Below are positions 35,637-45,730 of a stretch of 64,000 bases of DNA, one piece after another. The notes under the pieces are model-generated. The model searched no databases. It was not told the DNA's origin and saw only the letters and a list, made by a program, of their open reading frames with translations. The translations under genes were made by a program, and so were the position numbers. Source of the stretch: Hoeflea sp038900095. Its GTDB lineage: Bacteria > Pseudomonadota > Alphaproteobacteria > Rhizobiales > Rhizobiaceae. Where the stretch lies: positions 682,001 to 746,000 of the forward strand of contig NZ_JBBMQQ010000001.1 in the NCBI RefSeq assembly GCF_038900095.1. The letters run 5' to 3'. How positions within the stretch are numbered: the first letter of the stretch is position 1; every line of letters begins with the position of its first letter.

Positions 35637-38600
35637 ATGGCGAAGACGCAACGAGAGAAATCCCGTCCGGGCCTGATCCGGGGGCCGGTGCGCTGGCTTT
35701 CCATTGTGCTGCTGGTTCTTCTGGCAGCCGTCGTGCTGGTGTTCACCACGGCGCCGGGTGGCAAGCTGATCGCGCTGACGCTTAACCGGCTTGGCTCGGG
35801 GCCGTCGCAGAGCGTCGAGATCGACAGGATCACCGGATTGCTGTCAGGGTCGACGCGCATCGGCCACGTGCTTTTGCGGGATGCTGACGGTGAACCCTGG
35901 CTGCTTCTCAAGGGCATAAGGATCGACTGGTCGCCGCTGGCGCTGCTGAGTGCAGGGCTGGCAATCGATGACCTTTCGATCGATGCGGTCGAGCTGGCGC
36001 GGCTTCCGCAAGGCTCCGATGACCAATCGGATGGCGGACCGTTCGTGCTGCCGCTGGCATTCGACATCAAGCGGTTCACGGCACCCGATATCCTGGTCGG
36101 CGAACCGGTCGCAGGCCGTGTCGCCCGGTTCGAAGCCCGGGGCAGCGCGCGCGTGGATGCGTCGTTGTCGACCGGGCTTGCCGACCTGGTGGTGCAGCGG
36201 ACCGATGGTGTTGGCGGCGAACTGACGCTGGATGCCGATTACCTGGAAGCGGAAGACCGGTTCAACATCTCGGCCAAGCTCTCCGAACCCGCCGGTGGCG
36301 TGATGGCACATCTCATGAGCCTTTCGCCCAAGGATGCCATCAGCCTGACGGCAACGTCGCAAGGTTCGCTGGCCGACTGGCGGCTGAATGCGGCGGGCAC
36401 GATCAATGACGAGATCGTCGCGGAAGCCAGTCTGCAGATGGTTGCGGGCGAGGCGGGCGATGCCGTGTCGCTTGAGGCCAATGGCACGTTCGAGCGGCTG
36501 TTGCCGCCGTCTGTCGGCCAATTCCTGGCGGGACAAAGCAATCTTGTCCTCGAGGGGTTGCTTGAGCCGGAGCGCACCGGCGCGGTGATCGACATTTTCA
36601 CCTTTTCGTCTTCACGGCTGTCTGCGCAAGGGCGCGGGCGTGTGGCGCGGGAAGGTCAGGTTGATCTGACAGCTTCCATCTCGCCGCAGCCTGGTGCCGC
36701 GGAATTGAGTTTTGGCGCGGGGGCGTCCGGGGTGAAGCTGACAGTTCCCGAGGCCCGGGTCCGTGTCAGCGGCAATGCGGAAGAAGCCGCGCTGCACCTG
36801 GAAATTTCCACCGACAGCATTTCGGGATCCGATTTCAGCGCAGACGGACTTTCTGCCGTCGTCGATTTCGACGGGTTTTCGCTCGATAGCCGCAGCGGAG
36901 CCGGGACAATCGACGTCAAGATCAATGCAGTCGGTTCCAGCAACGATATAGTCGCCCGGGTAGTCGCGGGTGGAGTGAACATGTCGGGCAACATTGCGCT
37001 CGCGGAAGATGGTTCTGTCTCCAGTGACGCGTTGCAACTCCAGACCGGCGTGACCACGCTGACGGTTGAGGATTTCTCGTTCGATGGCGAAGGCGGGCTG
37101 GCAGCAAGCCTGTCGGGCACAGTGCGCAACGCAGTCCTGTCCGCACAGGCACCTGAGTTCCTGGGACCCGATACGACCTTCGAAGGCAAGGTGTCGCGCG
37201 ACGATGCCGGCGCGGTGACGGTAAGCGGTTTTGAGGCTTCTTCCGAGTTCGCCGCACTGTCTGGCGGACTTGTGCTGAAGAGTGATGGTGAGCTATCGGG
37301 CGAGCTCGAGGCCAATGTGACAAAACTTGCCGGTGCTGAAGACACCATCTCCGGCGGTCTGAACCTTACGGCAAGTGTCTCGGGTCAATCGTCCCGACTT
37401 GCCTTTGACTTGAAACTGTCCGGCGATCAGCTGAAGCTTGAAGGGCGCGATCTGTCGGATCTGCTGCTCACAGCCAACGGGGTGGCCGATCCGGCGTCTC
37501 CCCAAGCAGATGTGGAATTGACCGGGACGTTCGAGGGGCAACCGGTGAGCGGCAGCATGGTGCTTGGCCAGTCAGATGGCGTGGTGCGGATCAGCCCGTT
37601 GCGATTGCAGGTCACCGATAACCTGATTTCCGGGACGCTGGATCTCGATGATGCCTATCGGCCGAAGGGCGTGATTGAACTGGACCTGAAGGATATCGGA
37701 TCACTGTCGGCATTGGCGCTGCAGGCGATCAATGGCAGTGGTGGTGGTTCGATCAAGTTCGACGTGCGCGAGGGCAAGTCTGTTGCCGATATCGGTATCG
37801 GGTTTCCGGAACTTTCAGGCGACGGATTCGCCATCCGTGACGCGCGGTTGAACCTCAGTGTTGCCGATCTGCTCGGCGCGCCCAAACCCATCGGTACACT
37901 GGATGTGGTACGTCTGAGCGCCGGTGGAACCGACGTGTCGGACCTTGCTGCGTCGTTCACCCAGTCTGAAGCTTGGACGGTTATCGAGGGCAAGGCGCAG
38001 GCAGCCGGGCTGCCGGTCTCCATCAATGCGCGCGTTCGCCAGGGCGATGAGGGGACCGAACTCGAGGTGGAAACCGCCAGGACAGCCTGGAAAGGCCTGG
38101 CAATCGATCTGAGCGAACCAGCGCGCGTGGTTGTCCGCGACGGAGTTGCAGAGATTGAGCGGCTGGTGATTTCGCCGGGCGGCGGTCGGGTGTCCGTCAC
38201 CGGCTCGGCCGGTCAGGCGCTGGCTGTCGACATCGCCATAACGGGCTTGCCGTTGACTTCGGTCAACGCGGTTGCACCGGGCGCCGGGTTGTCCGGTGCG
38301 CTGTCGGGGACTGTCAGTCTGCGCGGAACAGCTTCGGCTCCGGTGGTTGAGTATGACCTGAATGCCAGCGATGTCCGGGCAGCTGCAGCCTCGTCGGTTG
38401 CCGATGTTCCCTTGTCGATCAACACCACTGGCGACTTCAGGGCAGACCGGCTGAGCTTCAACGCCAATGCGAGCGGCGGCGGGCTGGCCTTCACCGCCTC
38501 AGGTGGGCTGCAGACCTCAGGTACGCAGGCGATTTCGGCAAAAATCAACGGCAGTGTTCCGTTTTCACTGTTGTCGGGGGCGATCGCCCAGCAGGGACTG

Positions 38601-39827
38601 GCGCTGACCGGTACGGCCCAGGCCAATATCTCCGTCGACGGATCTCTCGGTGCGCCGCAGATTTCCGGGGCCATCACGACATCGGGCAGCCGCCTGGTCG
38701 ATGGACGAACCGGCATCGCGATCGACAATCTGTCTGCCGATATCGGCCTGACTGCGGGGCAGGCATCGATCCGTTCGCTGTCGGGTGATTTGTCGTCGGG
38801 CGGCAAGATAAGCGGGTCTGGGACAGTGGGAATTGATCCGGCCTCCAACTTTCCCTCCAATCTCAAGTTGAAAGTGGCGCGCGGGCGCTATGCCGACGGC
38901 CAGATGGTTGCCACGCGCTTTGATGCGGACCTCACGCTGACGGGACCGCTGACCCTGTTGCCGCAACTGGGAGGCAGTGTCCGGCTTGATGAAACCACCA
39001 TCGTTATTCCCGACTCGCTTCCGAGTTCGATTTCACGCCTCGACGTGACCCACAAGAATGCCCCTTCGAGCATTCAGTCGCAGGCAGAGCGTCTGTCCGG
39101 TGACGGCAGCGGCGGATCGTCGGGTGGGTTGGGGCTCGATGTGCAGGTTCAGGCGAGCCGTATCTTCATTCGCGGCAGAGGCATGGACGTGGAACTGGGT
39201 GGATCGCTGCGGCTGACCGGAAACACCGGAGCGCCTGTTGCCGCGGGCGGGTTCGATCTGGTTCGGGGCAGGCTGAGCATTCTGGGCAAAAGGCTTGATT
39301 TCACCCGCGGCACGCTTGGTTTTGCCGGCTCCGTTGTGCCGATCCTCGATCTTGCCGCCTCAAGCCAGTCGGGCAGCACCACGGTGACGGTCGAGATCAC
39401 AGGGCCTGCGAATGCACCGGTCTTCAGTTTCAGCTCGAGCCCGGCGCTGCCCGAGGATGAAGTGCTGGCCCAACTGGTGTTCGGACGTTCGATCAGCAGC
39501 CTGTCGCCGCTGCAGATCGCCCAGCTTGCCGAAGCCGCCGGGCAATTGACCGGCGCGGTCAAGGGCGGCGGGGTGCTTGAGCAATTGCGCCGTGCAACCG
39601 GTGTCGATGACATCGACGTGCGCACCGACGAGGAAACCGGCGATACCTCGCTCGGGGTCGGCAAGTATCTCAATGACCGGACCTATCTCGGGATCGAGAG
39701 CGGATCGTCGGCCGGCTCGGGCAAGGCCCGTATTGACCTCGATATCGGCAAGGGTATCAAATTGCGCGGAGAAGCCGGCTCGGGCGGCGAAACCAAGGGC
39801 GGAATTTTCTACGAGCGCGAATACTGA
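35637..39827 (+). CDS. tamB: Translocation and assembly module protein TamB
   Basis: This 1396-residue AsmA-like bridging protein has one N-terminal transmembrane anchor (LSIVLLVLLAAVVLVF, about 20-36), a very long beta-rich periplasmic part with repeating short strands, and the conserved C-terminal TamB (DUF490) domain (about 1040-1396). The domain has landmarks GSLRLTGNTGAPVAAGGFDLVRG (in part), LPEDEVLAQLVFGRSI and the end GGIFYEREY. It may carry lipids or substrates between the membranes. It starts one base after tamA, so the pair is an operon. Confidence 0.95.
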   Translation: MAKTQREKSRPGLIRGPVRWLSIVLLVLLAAVVLVFTTAPGGKLIALTLNRLGSGPSQSVEIDRITGLLSGSTRIGHVLLRDADGEPWLLLKGIRIDWSPLALLSAGLAIDDLSIDAVELARLPQGSDDQSDGGPFVLPLAFDIKRFTAPDILVGEPVAGRVARFEARGSARVDASLSTGLADLVVQRTDGVGGELTLDADYLEAEDRFNISAKLSEPAGGVMAHLMSLSPKDAISLTATSQGSLADWRLNAAGTINDEIVAEASLQMVAGEAGDAVSLEANGTFERLLPPSVGQFLAGQSNLVLEGLLEPERTGAVIDIFTFSSSRLSAQGRGRVAREGQVDLTASISPQPGAAELSFGAGASGVKLTVPEARVRVSGNAEEAALHLEISTDSISGSDFSADGLSAVVDFDGFSLDSRSGAGTIDVKINAVGSSNDIVARVVAGGVNMSGNIALAEDGSVSSDALQLQTGVTTLTVEDFSFDGEGGLAASLSGTVRNAVLSAQAPEFLGPDTTFEGKVSRDDAGAVTVSGFEASSEFAALSGGLVLKSDGELSGELEANVTKLAGAEDTISGGLNLTASVSGQSSRLAFDLKLSGDQLKLEGRDLSDLLLTANGVADPASPQADVELTGTFEGQPVSGSMVLGQSDGVVRISPLRLQVTDNLISGTLDLDDAYRPKGVIELDLKDIGSLSALALQAINGSGGGSIKFDVREGKSVADIGIGFPELSGDGFAIRDARLNLSVADLLGAPKPIGTLDVVRLSAGGTDVSDLAASFTQSEAWTVIEGKAQAAGLPVSINARVRQGDEGTELEVETARTAWKGLAIDLSEPARVVVRDGVAEIERLVISPGGGRVSVTGSAGQALAVDIAITGLPLTSVNAVAPGAGLSGALSGTVSLRGTASAPVVEYDLNASDVRAAAASSVADVPLSINTTGDFRADRLSFNANASGGGLAFTASGGLQTSGTQAISAKINGSVPFSLLSGAIAQQGLALTGTAQANISVDGSLGAPQISGAITTSGSRLVDGRTGIAIDNLSADIGLTAGQASIRSLSGDLSSGGKISGSGTVGIDPASNFPSNLKLKVARGRYADGQMVATRFDADLTLTGPLTLLPQLGGSVRLDETTIVIPDSLPSSISRLDVTHKNAPSSIQSQAERLSGDGSGGSSGGLGLDVQVQASRIFIRGRGMDVELGGSLRLTGNTGAPVAAGGFDLVRGRLSILGKRLDFTRGTLGFAGSVVPILDLAASSQSGSTTVTVEITGPANAPVFSFSSSPALPEDEVLAQLVFGRSISSLSPLQIAQLAEAAGQLTGAVKGGGVLEQLRRATGVDDIDVRTDEETGDTSLGVGKYLNDRTYLGIESGSSAGSGKARIDLDIGKGIKLRGEAGSGGETKGGIFYEREY

Positions 39828-39967
39828 GCCCAATCTGGCCGGGTTCACTGTAAATTGACCGCCTGCGGCGCGTTTCAGCCGGCTGCCGGCCATTGGGCGA
39901 TTGAAAAACTGGCGATGGTGGCCCATCTCTGTTTTTGACATCACGTGCCTTCAGGAAGGGATCCGTC

Positions 39968-40417
39968 ATGACCAAAGCCTTCAAGAAATCCGATGAAGCC
40001 ATTGCCCGGCTGACGCCTGAACAGTTCAGGGTGACCCAGCAGAACGGAACCGAGCGTCCCTTTACCGGCGAATACAATGACAACAAGGCTGCCGGCATCT
40101 ATGTCGACATCGTTTCCGGCGAGCCGCTGTTTGCCTCGTCGGACAAGTTCGAGAGCGGTTGCGGCTGGCCGAGCTTCACCAAGCCGATCGAGCCCGCCCA
40201 TGTGACCGAACTGACCGATTCCACGCTCGGCATGGTCCGTACCGAAGTGCGTTCAAAGCATGGCGACAGCCATCTCGGGCACGTGTTCCCGGACGGTCCG
40301 CAGGACCGCGGCGGACTGCGCTATTGCATCAATTCCGCGTCGTTGCGGTTTGTGCCCAAGGCTGACATGGAAGCCGAGGGCTATGGCGATTATCTTGACC
40401 AGGTGGAGGATATCTAG
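39968..40417 (+). CDS. msrB: Peptide-methionine (R)-S-oxide reductase
   Basis: MsrB reduces the R form of methionine sulfoxide in proteins. It has 149 residues. The catalytic cysteine is C120 in RYCINSASLRF; C65 in SGCGWPSF is placed to act as resolving cysteine. The two CxxC zinc pairs found in many MsrB are absent (IVSGEPLF in their place), so this is the zinc-free form. The ATG at 39968 has AGGAAGGGA upstream. msrA starts directly after the stop. Confidence 0.95.
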   Translation: MTKAFKKSDEAIARLTPEQFRVTQQNGTERPFTGEYNDNKAAGIYVDIVSGEPLFASSDKFESGCGWPSFTKPIEPAHVTELTDSTLGMVRTEVRSKHGDSHLGHVFPDGPQDRGGLRYCINSASLRFVPKADMEAEGYGDYLDQVEDI

Positions 40418-40924
40418 ATGAGCGAACGCGCAGTTCTTGCCGGCGGGTGCTTCTGGGGCATGCAGGATCTCATCCGCAAGATGCCCGGTGTGGAGAGTAC
40501 CCGTGTCGGCTATACCGGCGGCGATGTGAAAAACGCCACCTACCGCAATCACGGCACCCACGCCGAAGGCATCGAGATCATTTTCGACCCGAACCGGATC
40601 AGCTATCGCAAGCTGCTGGAATTCTTCTTCCAGATCCACGATCCGACCACGCCCAACCGGCAGGGCAATGATGTTGGCATGTCCTACCGTTCGGCGATTT
40701 ATTACACCAATGATGAGCAGCGCCAGACCGCGCTCGATACCATTGCCGACGTGGATGCCTCGGGTCTGTGGCCCGGCAAGGTGGTGACGGAAGTCGAGCC
40801 GGTGGGCGATTTCTGGGAAGCCGAGCCCGAGCACCAGGATTATCTCGAGCGGATTCCGCAGGGCTATACCTGCCACTTCGCGCGGCCTGACTGGGTGCTG
40901 CCGAAACGGGATGCGGCGGAATAG
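40418..40924 (+). CDS. msrA: Peptide-methionine (S)-S-oxide reductase
   Basis: MsrA reduces the S form of methionine sulfoxide. It has 168 residues. The catalytic cysteine is C11 in AGGCFWGMQ. The family segments VGYTGGDVKNATYRNH and IHDPTTPNRQGNDVGMSYRSAIYY follow. There are no bases between the msrB stop and this ATG, so both are made from one transcript, with coupling likely. Confidence 0.96.
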   Translation: MSERAVLAGGCFWGMQDLIRKMPGVESTRVGYTGGDVKNATYRNHGTHAEGIEIIFDPNRISYRKLLEFFFQIHDPTTPNRQGNDVGMSYRSAIYYTNDEQRQTALDTIADVDASGLWPGKVVTEVEPVGDFWEAEPEHQDYLERIPQGYTCHFARPDWVLPKRDAAE

Positions 40925-41037
40925 GCGTCAGCCGTTCGACGATGCCGCAACAAGACGATCGCGGGGGGTGATAGTCTCGCTGCGGTCACCTGCCTGAACG
41001 GGCAATACCCGTCCCCTGACTGCGGAAAGGACATGCC

Positions 41038-41535
41038 ATGCAATTTGGGTCTTTGCACCGCACCGCGCCGGAACTCCGGGTGCAGCACTGGATTGACGGT
41101 GAAGGACAGGACAGATCGCCGCTGAGGCTCAAGGATCTGGGCGAGGGGATGAAAATCCTGTTCTGCTTTCAGCATGCCTGTCCGGGGTGTCATTCGCGCG
41201 GGTTCCCGGTGCTGCGCTATCTTCACCATCATCTTGCCGGCAGCGGCGTCGGTTTTGCGGCGATCCAGACCGTGTTCGAGGATTTCAGGGACAACACCGT
41301 CGACAAGCTCGCGATCAACCAGCAGCGTTATCAGCTTGCCATTCCCTTCGGACACGACGTGGCGCGGGAGGGCGAGACCTATCCGAGTTTCATGCAGGAC
41401 TACCGTTCGGCGGGCACACCCTGGTTCACCATCATCGATGCGGACGACCAGGTGATCTATGCCGATTTCGGCTTGGACCCACGCCGTTTCCTCGAAGCGC
41501 TGGGGCACGAGAGCGTGGCGTTCGACGCCGACTAA
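41038..41535 (+). CDS. Thioredoxin-fold protein with CPGC motif
   Basis: This 165-residue cytoplasmic protein (no signal peptide) has a redoxin/TlpA-like fold. The active-site pair C48-P-G-C51 lies in FCFQHACPGCHSRGFP and the cis-Pro segment is SAGTPWFTIIDADDQVIY. A third cysteine, C43, lies close by. It has a GAAAGGA ribosome site. It lies 113 bases after msrA and before selO, so it may supply electrons to them or handle thiol oxidation; this is inferred from position only. Confidence 0.85.
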   Translation: MQFGSLHRTAPELRVQHWIDGEGQDRSPLRLKDLGEGMKILFCFQHACPGCHSRGFPVLRYLHHHLAGSGVGFAAIQTVFEDFRDNTVDKLAINQQRYQLAIPFGHDVAREGETYPSFMQDYRSAGTPWFTIIDADDQVIYADFGLDPRRFLEALGHESVAFDAD

Positions 41536-41587
41536 ATCTCTGCCGGTGACGCTTGCAGCGCGCCGGACGCGACAAAGGAACACAGCA

Positions 41588-43066
41588 ATGAGCATCCCGG
41601 CTTTTGATTTTGACAATTCCTATGCCCGCGAGCTCGAGGGATTCTACGTGCCGTGGAAGGGAGCTGAGGTGCCCGCGCCGCGGATGATCCGTTTCAACCA
41701 TGCGCTTGCGGACGAGCTGGGACTGGATGGCAAGGCGCTGGACACGGATGCCGGGGCGGCCATTCTTGCCGGTCATCAGGCACCCGAAGGCGCAGAGCCC
41801 CTGGCCATGGCCTATGCAGGGCATCAATTCGGCGGGTTTTCGCCGCAGCTCGGCGATGGCCGGGCGCTGCTTCTGGGCGAAGTGATCGACAGGCAGGGCA
41901 AGCGCCGCGACATCCATCTCAAGGGCTCCGGACGGACCCCGTTTTCGCGCGGCGGAGACGGCAAGGCGGTGCTCGGGCCGGTGTTGCGGGAATACATCAT
42001 CGGCGAGGCGATGCATGCGCTTGGCGTGCCGACAACGCGGGCGCTGGCGGCGGTGGCGACCGGCGAGGAGGTCATGCGCCAGGACGGGCCGGAACCCGGT
42101 GCCGTGCTCGCGCGGGTGGCGTCGAGCCATCTGCGGGTCGGCACCTTCCAGTTCTTTGCCGCACGGGGCGAAACGGAGCGGCTGAGGCAACTGGCCGACT
42201 ATGCCATTGCCCGGCACTATCCCGACCTTGCAGGCCAGCCAGACCGCTATCTCGGGCTTTTGAAAGCCGTGCGCGACCGGCAGGCGGCATTGATCGTCAA
42301 ATGGATGCTGATCGGCTTCGTCCACGGCGTGATGAACACCGACAACATGACGATTTCGGGCGAGACCATCGATTATGGTCCGTGCGCCTTCATCGACGGC
42401 TATGATCCGGCGACGGTGTTCAGTTCGATCGACCAGCATGGCCGCTATGCCTATGGCAACCAGCCGAAGATTGCGCAGTGGAACCTGGCGCGGCTGGCCG
42501 AAACCCTGCTCGACCTGATCAATCCCGATGACAGCGACGATGCCGTGCGTCAGGCAGGCGAGGTCATCAACGGCTTTCCGCTGAGCTATGAGCGGGCCTG
42601 GATTGCCGGCATGCGGACCAAGCTGGGGCTGGTGCGTGACGAACCCGGTGACATGGAACTCGCTGTCGGGCTGCTTGCCGTTCTTGAAACCCAGAATGCC
42701 GATTTCACCCGCGTGTTCCGCAGTCTCTCAAGGGCTGCTTCGGGCGAGGTGTCGGAGACGCGACCGCTGTTTGCCAATCCGGCCGGGTTCGATGTCTGGC
42801 TGCCATTGTGGCAGGCGCGGCTGGCGCGCGAAGACACGCCGGCGGAAGAGCGGATTGCGGCGATGAACCGGGTCAACCCGGTCTACATCCCGCGCAATCA
42901 CATGGTCGAGGCAGCACTTGCGTCGGCCACCAAGGGAGATCTCAAGCCGTTCGAGCGGTTGGTCGAGGTGCTGGCGGATCCGTTCACCGAGCGTGAAGGC
43001 CTGGAGGTGTTCGCGCTCGGTGCGCCGTCGGACTTCGGGCAGTACACCACCTATTGCGGCACCTGA
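41588..43066 (+). CDS. selO: Protein adenylyltransferase SelO
   Basis: This pseudokinase-fold enzyme transfers AMP from ATP to proteins during redox stress. It has 492 residues. Landmarks are MAYAGHQFGGFSPQLGDGRA, the lysine segment IHLKGSGRTPFSRGGDGKAVLGPVLREYI (in part), GVMNTDNMTISGETIDYGPCAFID, the metal and catalytic loop, and a C-terminal YCGT, where selenoprotein members carry CxxU. Here only one cysteine is found at that end. The ATG at 41588 with AAAGGAAC upstream is preferred over the longer open frame that overlaps the previous gene. Confidence 0.95.
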   Translation: MSIPAFDFDNSYARELEGFYVPWKGAEVPAPRMIRFNHALADELGLDGKALDTDAGAAILAGHQAPEGAEPLAMAYAGHQFGGFSPQLGDGRALLLGEVIDRQGKRRDIHLKGSGRTPFSRGGDGKAVLGPVLREYIIGEAMHALGVPTTRALAAVATGEEVMRQDGPEPGAVLARVASSHLRVGTFQFFAARGETERLRQLADYAIARHYPDLAGQPDRYLGLLKAVRDRQAALIVKWMLIGFVHGVMNTDNMTISGETIDYGPCAFIDGYDPATVFSSIDQHGRYAYGNQPKIAQWNLARLAETLLDLINPDDSDDAVRQAGEVINGFPLSYERAWIAGMRTKLGLVRDEPGDMELAVGLLAVLETQNADFTRVFRSLSRAASGEVSETRPLFANPAGFDVWLPLWQARLAREDTPAEERIAAMNRVNPVYIPRNHMVEAALASATKGDLKPFERLVEVLADPFTEREGLEVFALGAPSDFGQYTTYCGT

Positions 43067-43154
43067 GCTTGCGTGTCCGCCCTTGATGGCGGTGGATAAA
43101 CGATCCCGGGCAGGCCATAGTCGGGGCTGATACGGCGGCGACGAGGCGGGGACA

Positions 43155-44369
43155 ATGAACCAGGACATGCATTTCGATCTGGTGGTTCTCGCCATCCTGC
43201 TTGCTTTCATTGCCTATTCGCTTCTCACCCGCGCGGTCGAGCGATCGCTGCTGACGCTGCCGATCATCTTCATGTGTCTCGGGTATGTTCTGTCAGAACC
43301 GTTGCGCACGGCGGCACCACCTGAGGTCCTGCACGAGGGCAAGCGGCTGCTGGCGGAAATCACGCTCGTGCTGGTGCTGTTTTCCGATGCCTCGCATGTG
43401 CGGTTCTCGCAAATGAAGCAAAGCTGGCGCCTCCCGGCGCGGATGCTGGTGATCGGGCTGCCGCTGTCGGTTGCGCTTGGCACGCTGGTGACCTGGCTGA
43501 TCAGTCCGGAAGGCGGCATCGCGATGGCGCTGCTGACGGCCGCGGTGCTGACGCCGACCGATGCGGCGCTGGGCCAGAGTGTTGTCACCAGCGGCAATGT
43601 GCCCGAAAAGCTCAGTGAAACCATCAATGTCGAGAGCGGCCTCAATGACGGCCTGGTGCTGCCGTTCGTGCTGCTGGGGGCCATCCTCGCCTCGGCCGGC
43701 ATGGCGGGGGCGGACACCGGTGGACTGGCGCTCAATGCTGTTTTGCAGATCGTGCTCGGACCGCTGGCCGGAATTGTCACCGGATGGGTGGTGGCGCGGC
43801 TGATGGACGTGGCGCAGGCGCGACGGCTGATCGCGGCATCAGCGGAGGGCGTGGTGTTCCTGGCGGCAGCCTTTGCGGCCTACGTGCTGGCCAGCGCCAT
43901 CGGTGGCAACGGCTTCATCGCAGCGTTTGTCGCCGGAATGATCTTCGGCAACAGCTACAAGCACAATATCCGCTTCGTGCGCGAATTCATGGAAGGTGCA
44001 GGACTGCTGCTGACCATGTCGTCATTCCTGGTGTTCGGCGCACTGCTGCTGCCAGACGGGCTGGCGCACGCGTCGACAAAAACCGTGGTGATCGCGGTGA
44101 TGTTCCTCACCGTGGTGCGAGTGGGCGCAATCTGGCTGTCACTGGCCGGATCGGGGCTCAAGCCGCGCGAGAAGCTGTTTCTGGGCTGGTTCGGGCCGCG
44201 CGGGCTGGCCTCGATCCTGTTCACGCTGCTGATCATCGACACGTATGATTTTGCCAACGAGGCCGAGCTGCTGGCGTGCGTATCGATAACCGTGGCGCTG
44301 TCGATCCTCGTTCATGGTCTCAGTTCGACACCGCTGGCGAGATGGATCGGCAAGGCCGATGACAGCTGA
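43155..44369 (+). CDS. Cation:proton antiporter (CPA1/NhaP type)
   Basis: This 404-residue membrane protein has about 12 transmembrane helices and exchanges Na+ or K+ for H+. The family motif NVESGLNDGLVLP is present near residues 156-168, with a preceding TPTDAALGQSVV segment containing the ion-binding aspartate. It lacks a large C-terminal cytoplasmic domain. A GAGGCGGGG stretch lies upstream; the ATG at 43167 four codons on is an alternative. Ion specificity cannot be read from the sequence. Confidence 0.9.
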   Translation: MNQDMHFDLVVLAILLAFIAYSLLTRAVERSLLTLPIIFMCLGYVLSEPLRTAAPPEVLHEGKRLLAEITLVLVLFSDASHVRFSQMKQSWRLPARMLVIGLPLSVALGTLVTWLISPEGGIAMALLTAAVLTPTDAALGQSVVTSGNVPEKLSETINVESGLNDGLVLPFVLLGAILASAGMAGADTGGLALNAVLQIVLGPLAGIVTGWVVARLMDVAQARRLIAASAEGVVFLAAAFAAYVLASAIGGNGFIAAFVAGMIFGNSYKHNIRFVREFMEGAGLLLTMSSFLVFGALLLPDGLAHASTKTVVIAVMFLTVVRVGAIWLSLAGSGLKPREKLFLGWFGPRGLASILFTLLIIDTYDFANEAELLACVSITVALSILVHGLSSTPLARWIGKADDS

Positions 44370-44386
44370 GCGCAGGCCCGTACCGC

Positions 44387-44605
44387 TCAGGCCTTCTTGA
44401 GGAATTCGGTCCTGAGAACCAGGCCCTTGATCTTCTCGACCCGGCATTCAACCTCGTCGGGATTGCCGGTCAGGCGGATGCCCTTGACCATGGTGCCGCG
44501 CTTGATGGTCGACGAGGTGCCCTTGACCTTCAAGTCCTTGATCACGGTGACATTGTCGCCGTCGGCCAGCACAGTGCCATTCGAATCCCGGGTTTCGTCG
44601 CTCAT
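44387..44605 (-). CDS. PhnA-like small protein
   Basis: This 72-residue protein is the PhnA C-terminal domain alone: VLADGDNVTVIKDLKVKGTSSTIKRGTMVKGI, an SH3-like barrel, ending CRVEKIKGLVLRTEFLKK. The N-terminal zinc ribbon of E. coli PhnA (YjdM) is missing. No link to phosphonate use is visible nearby. AAAGGCGAC lies before the ATG. It is convergent with the antiporter (17 bases between stops). Confidence 0.88.
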   Translation of the reverse strand: MSDETRDSNGTVLADGDNVTVIKDLKVKGTSSTIKRGTMVKGIRLTGNPDEVECRVEKIKGLVLRTEFLKKA

Positions 44606-44692
44606 CTGAGTCGCCTTTCATGTTGATTCGCGGTTTGTTTAGCGTGGGGGGCGGGGCAAGGGAATGGGTGGCTGGCGGAAAGCCGGCAAAAT

Positions 44693-45442
44693 TTACCGGC
44701 AATCGAGTGGACGGATTTCACTTACCTCGATCGCGGCCCCGTGATCGTCGGTGGCGAGAAACCGGGGCGGGGCGCCGTCCTCAAAGATCGCGCAGGTGAG
44801 ATGCCCCGTATAAACGGCCCCCGTATCCAGCGCGATGCGGTTGCCGTGAAGCTCGGGCAGCGCGGATTCGGTCATGGTGTGGCCATGGACGACGGTTTTC
44901 TCGAGCCGCCCCTTGAAAGCAAGGAATTTGTCGCGGATCCAGCGGGTGGTCAGCGCATCCTGACGGCCCAATGGCTGATGCGGATCGATGCCGCCATGAA
45001 CAAAGGCGTGCGTGCCGGTTTCAACCATCCAGTCGGCCTTGTTCAGGGCTGTGATATGGGCGGGAAACTCTGCGGCCAGTTTTTCGGCAATCTTCTCATA
45101 CGGCCCGGTATCGGCAATTCCGTAGGAGTTGAGGGTTTCGCTGCCGCCATTGGGCAGCCAGCGGTGGGCTGCGGTCTGCCGCTCTTCCGGCGTGCCGGCG
45201 CTCAGGAACGCCAGCATGAATTCCTCGTGATTGCCCTGGATCAGGCGGGAGCCGGGATTGGTCTCGAGCGTGCGGATCACGATTTCGAGGCAGTGCCTGC
45301 TTTCCGGGCCGCGATCGATGATGTCGCCGAGAAAGACGATCTGCGCTTGGCGCTGGCCGCGGTCATCGCTGATTGCTGCAAGCAGGGCTTCGAGCAGGTC
45401 GCGCCGGCCATGAACATCGCCGATGGCGTAGGTGAGGGGCAT
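44693..45442 (-). CDS. PPP-family metallophosphoesterase
   Basis: This 249-residue enzyme has all PPP phosphatase motifs: GDVHGR near residue 8, GDIIDRGPES near 40, GNHEE near 71, and late histidines in FVHGGI and VHGHT. This places it with ApaH-like and serine/threonine protein phosphatase-like enzymes. The substrate (diadenosine polyphosphate, phosphoprotein or other) cannot be read. The ATG at 45442 (MPLTYAIGDVHG) has AAGGAAC upstream and fits the family; the longer frame adds 59 residues without family features. Confidence 0.9.
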   Translation of the reverse strand: MPLTYAIGDVHGRRDLLEALLAAISDDRGQRQAQIVFLGDIIDRGPESRHCLEIVIRTLETNPGSRLIQGNHEEFMLAFLSAGTPEERQTAAHRWLPNGGSETLNSYGIADTGPYEKIAEKLAAEFPAHITALNKADWMVETGTHAFVHGGIDPHQPLGRQDALTTRWIRDKFLAFKGRLEKTVVHGHTMTESALPELHGNRIALDTGAVYTGHLTCAIFEDGAPPRFLATDDHGAAIEVSEIRPLDCR

Positions 45443-45730
45443 GCGGGGTTCCTTGCGGATCTGGTGCGGTTGCCAGGGTGATTTGCATGAGAGTGAGACT
45501 TGCATGAATAGAACGGGCGGCGCGGTCTGTAAAACATTGAATTCGGCTTGCAATCCTGCGCCACCGGAGCGCTGATCCGGGTTGTCGGCCGCCGGTTCGG
45601 GCAAAAGAGTTTCAGTCAAAATGGTGCTGCAGGGTTGCTAAAACGCGGCTGCAACGTCACATAACACTTGGATCGCCGCGTTTGGCGGCTTGCCGTACCG
45701 GCATTGATCTCAACCCAGGATGAATTTCGT

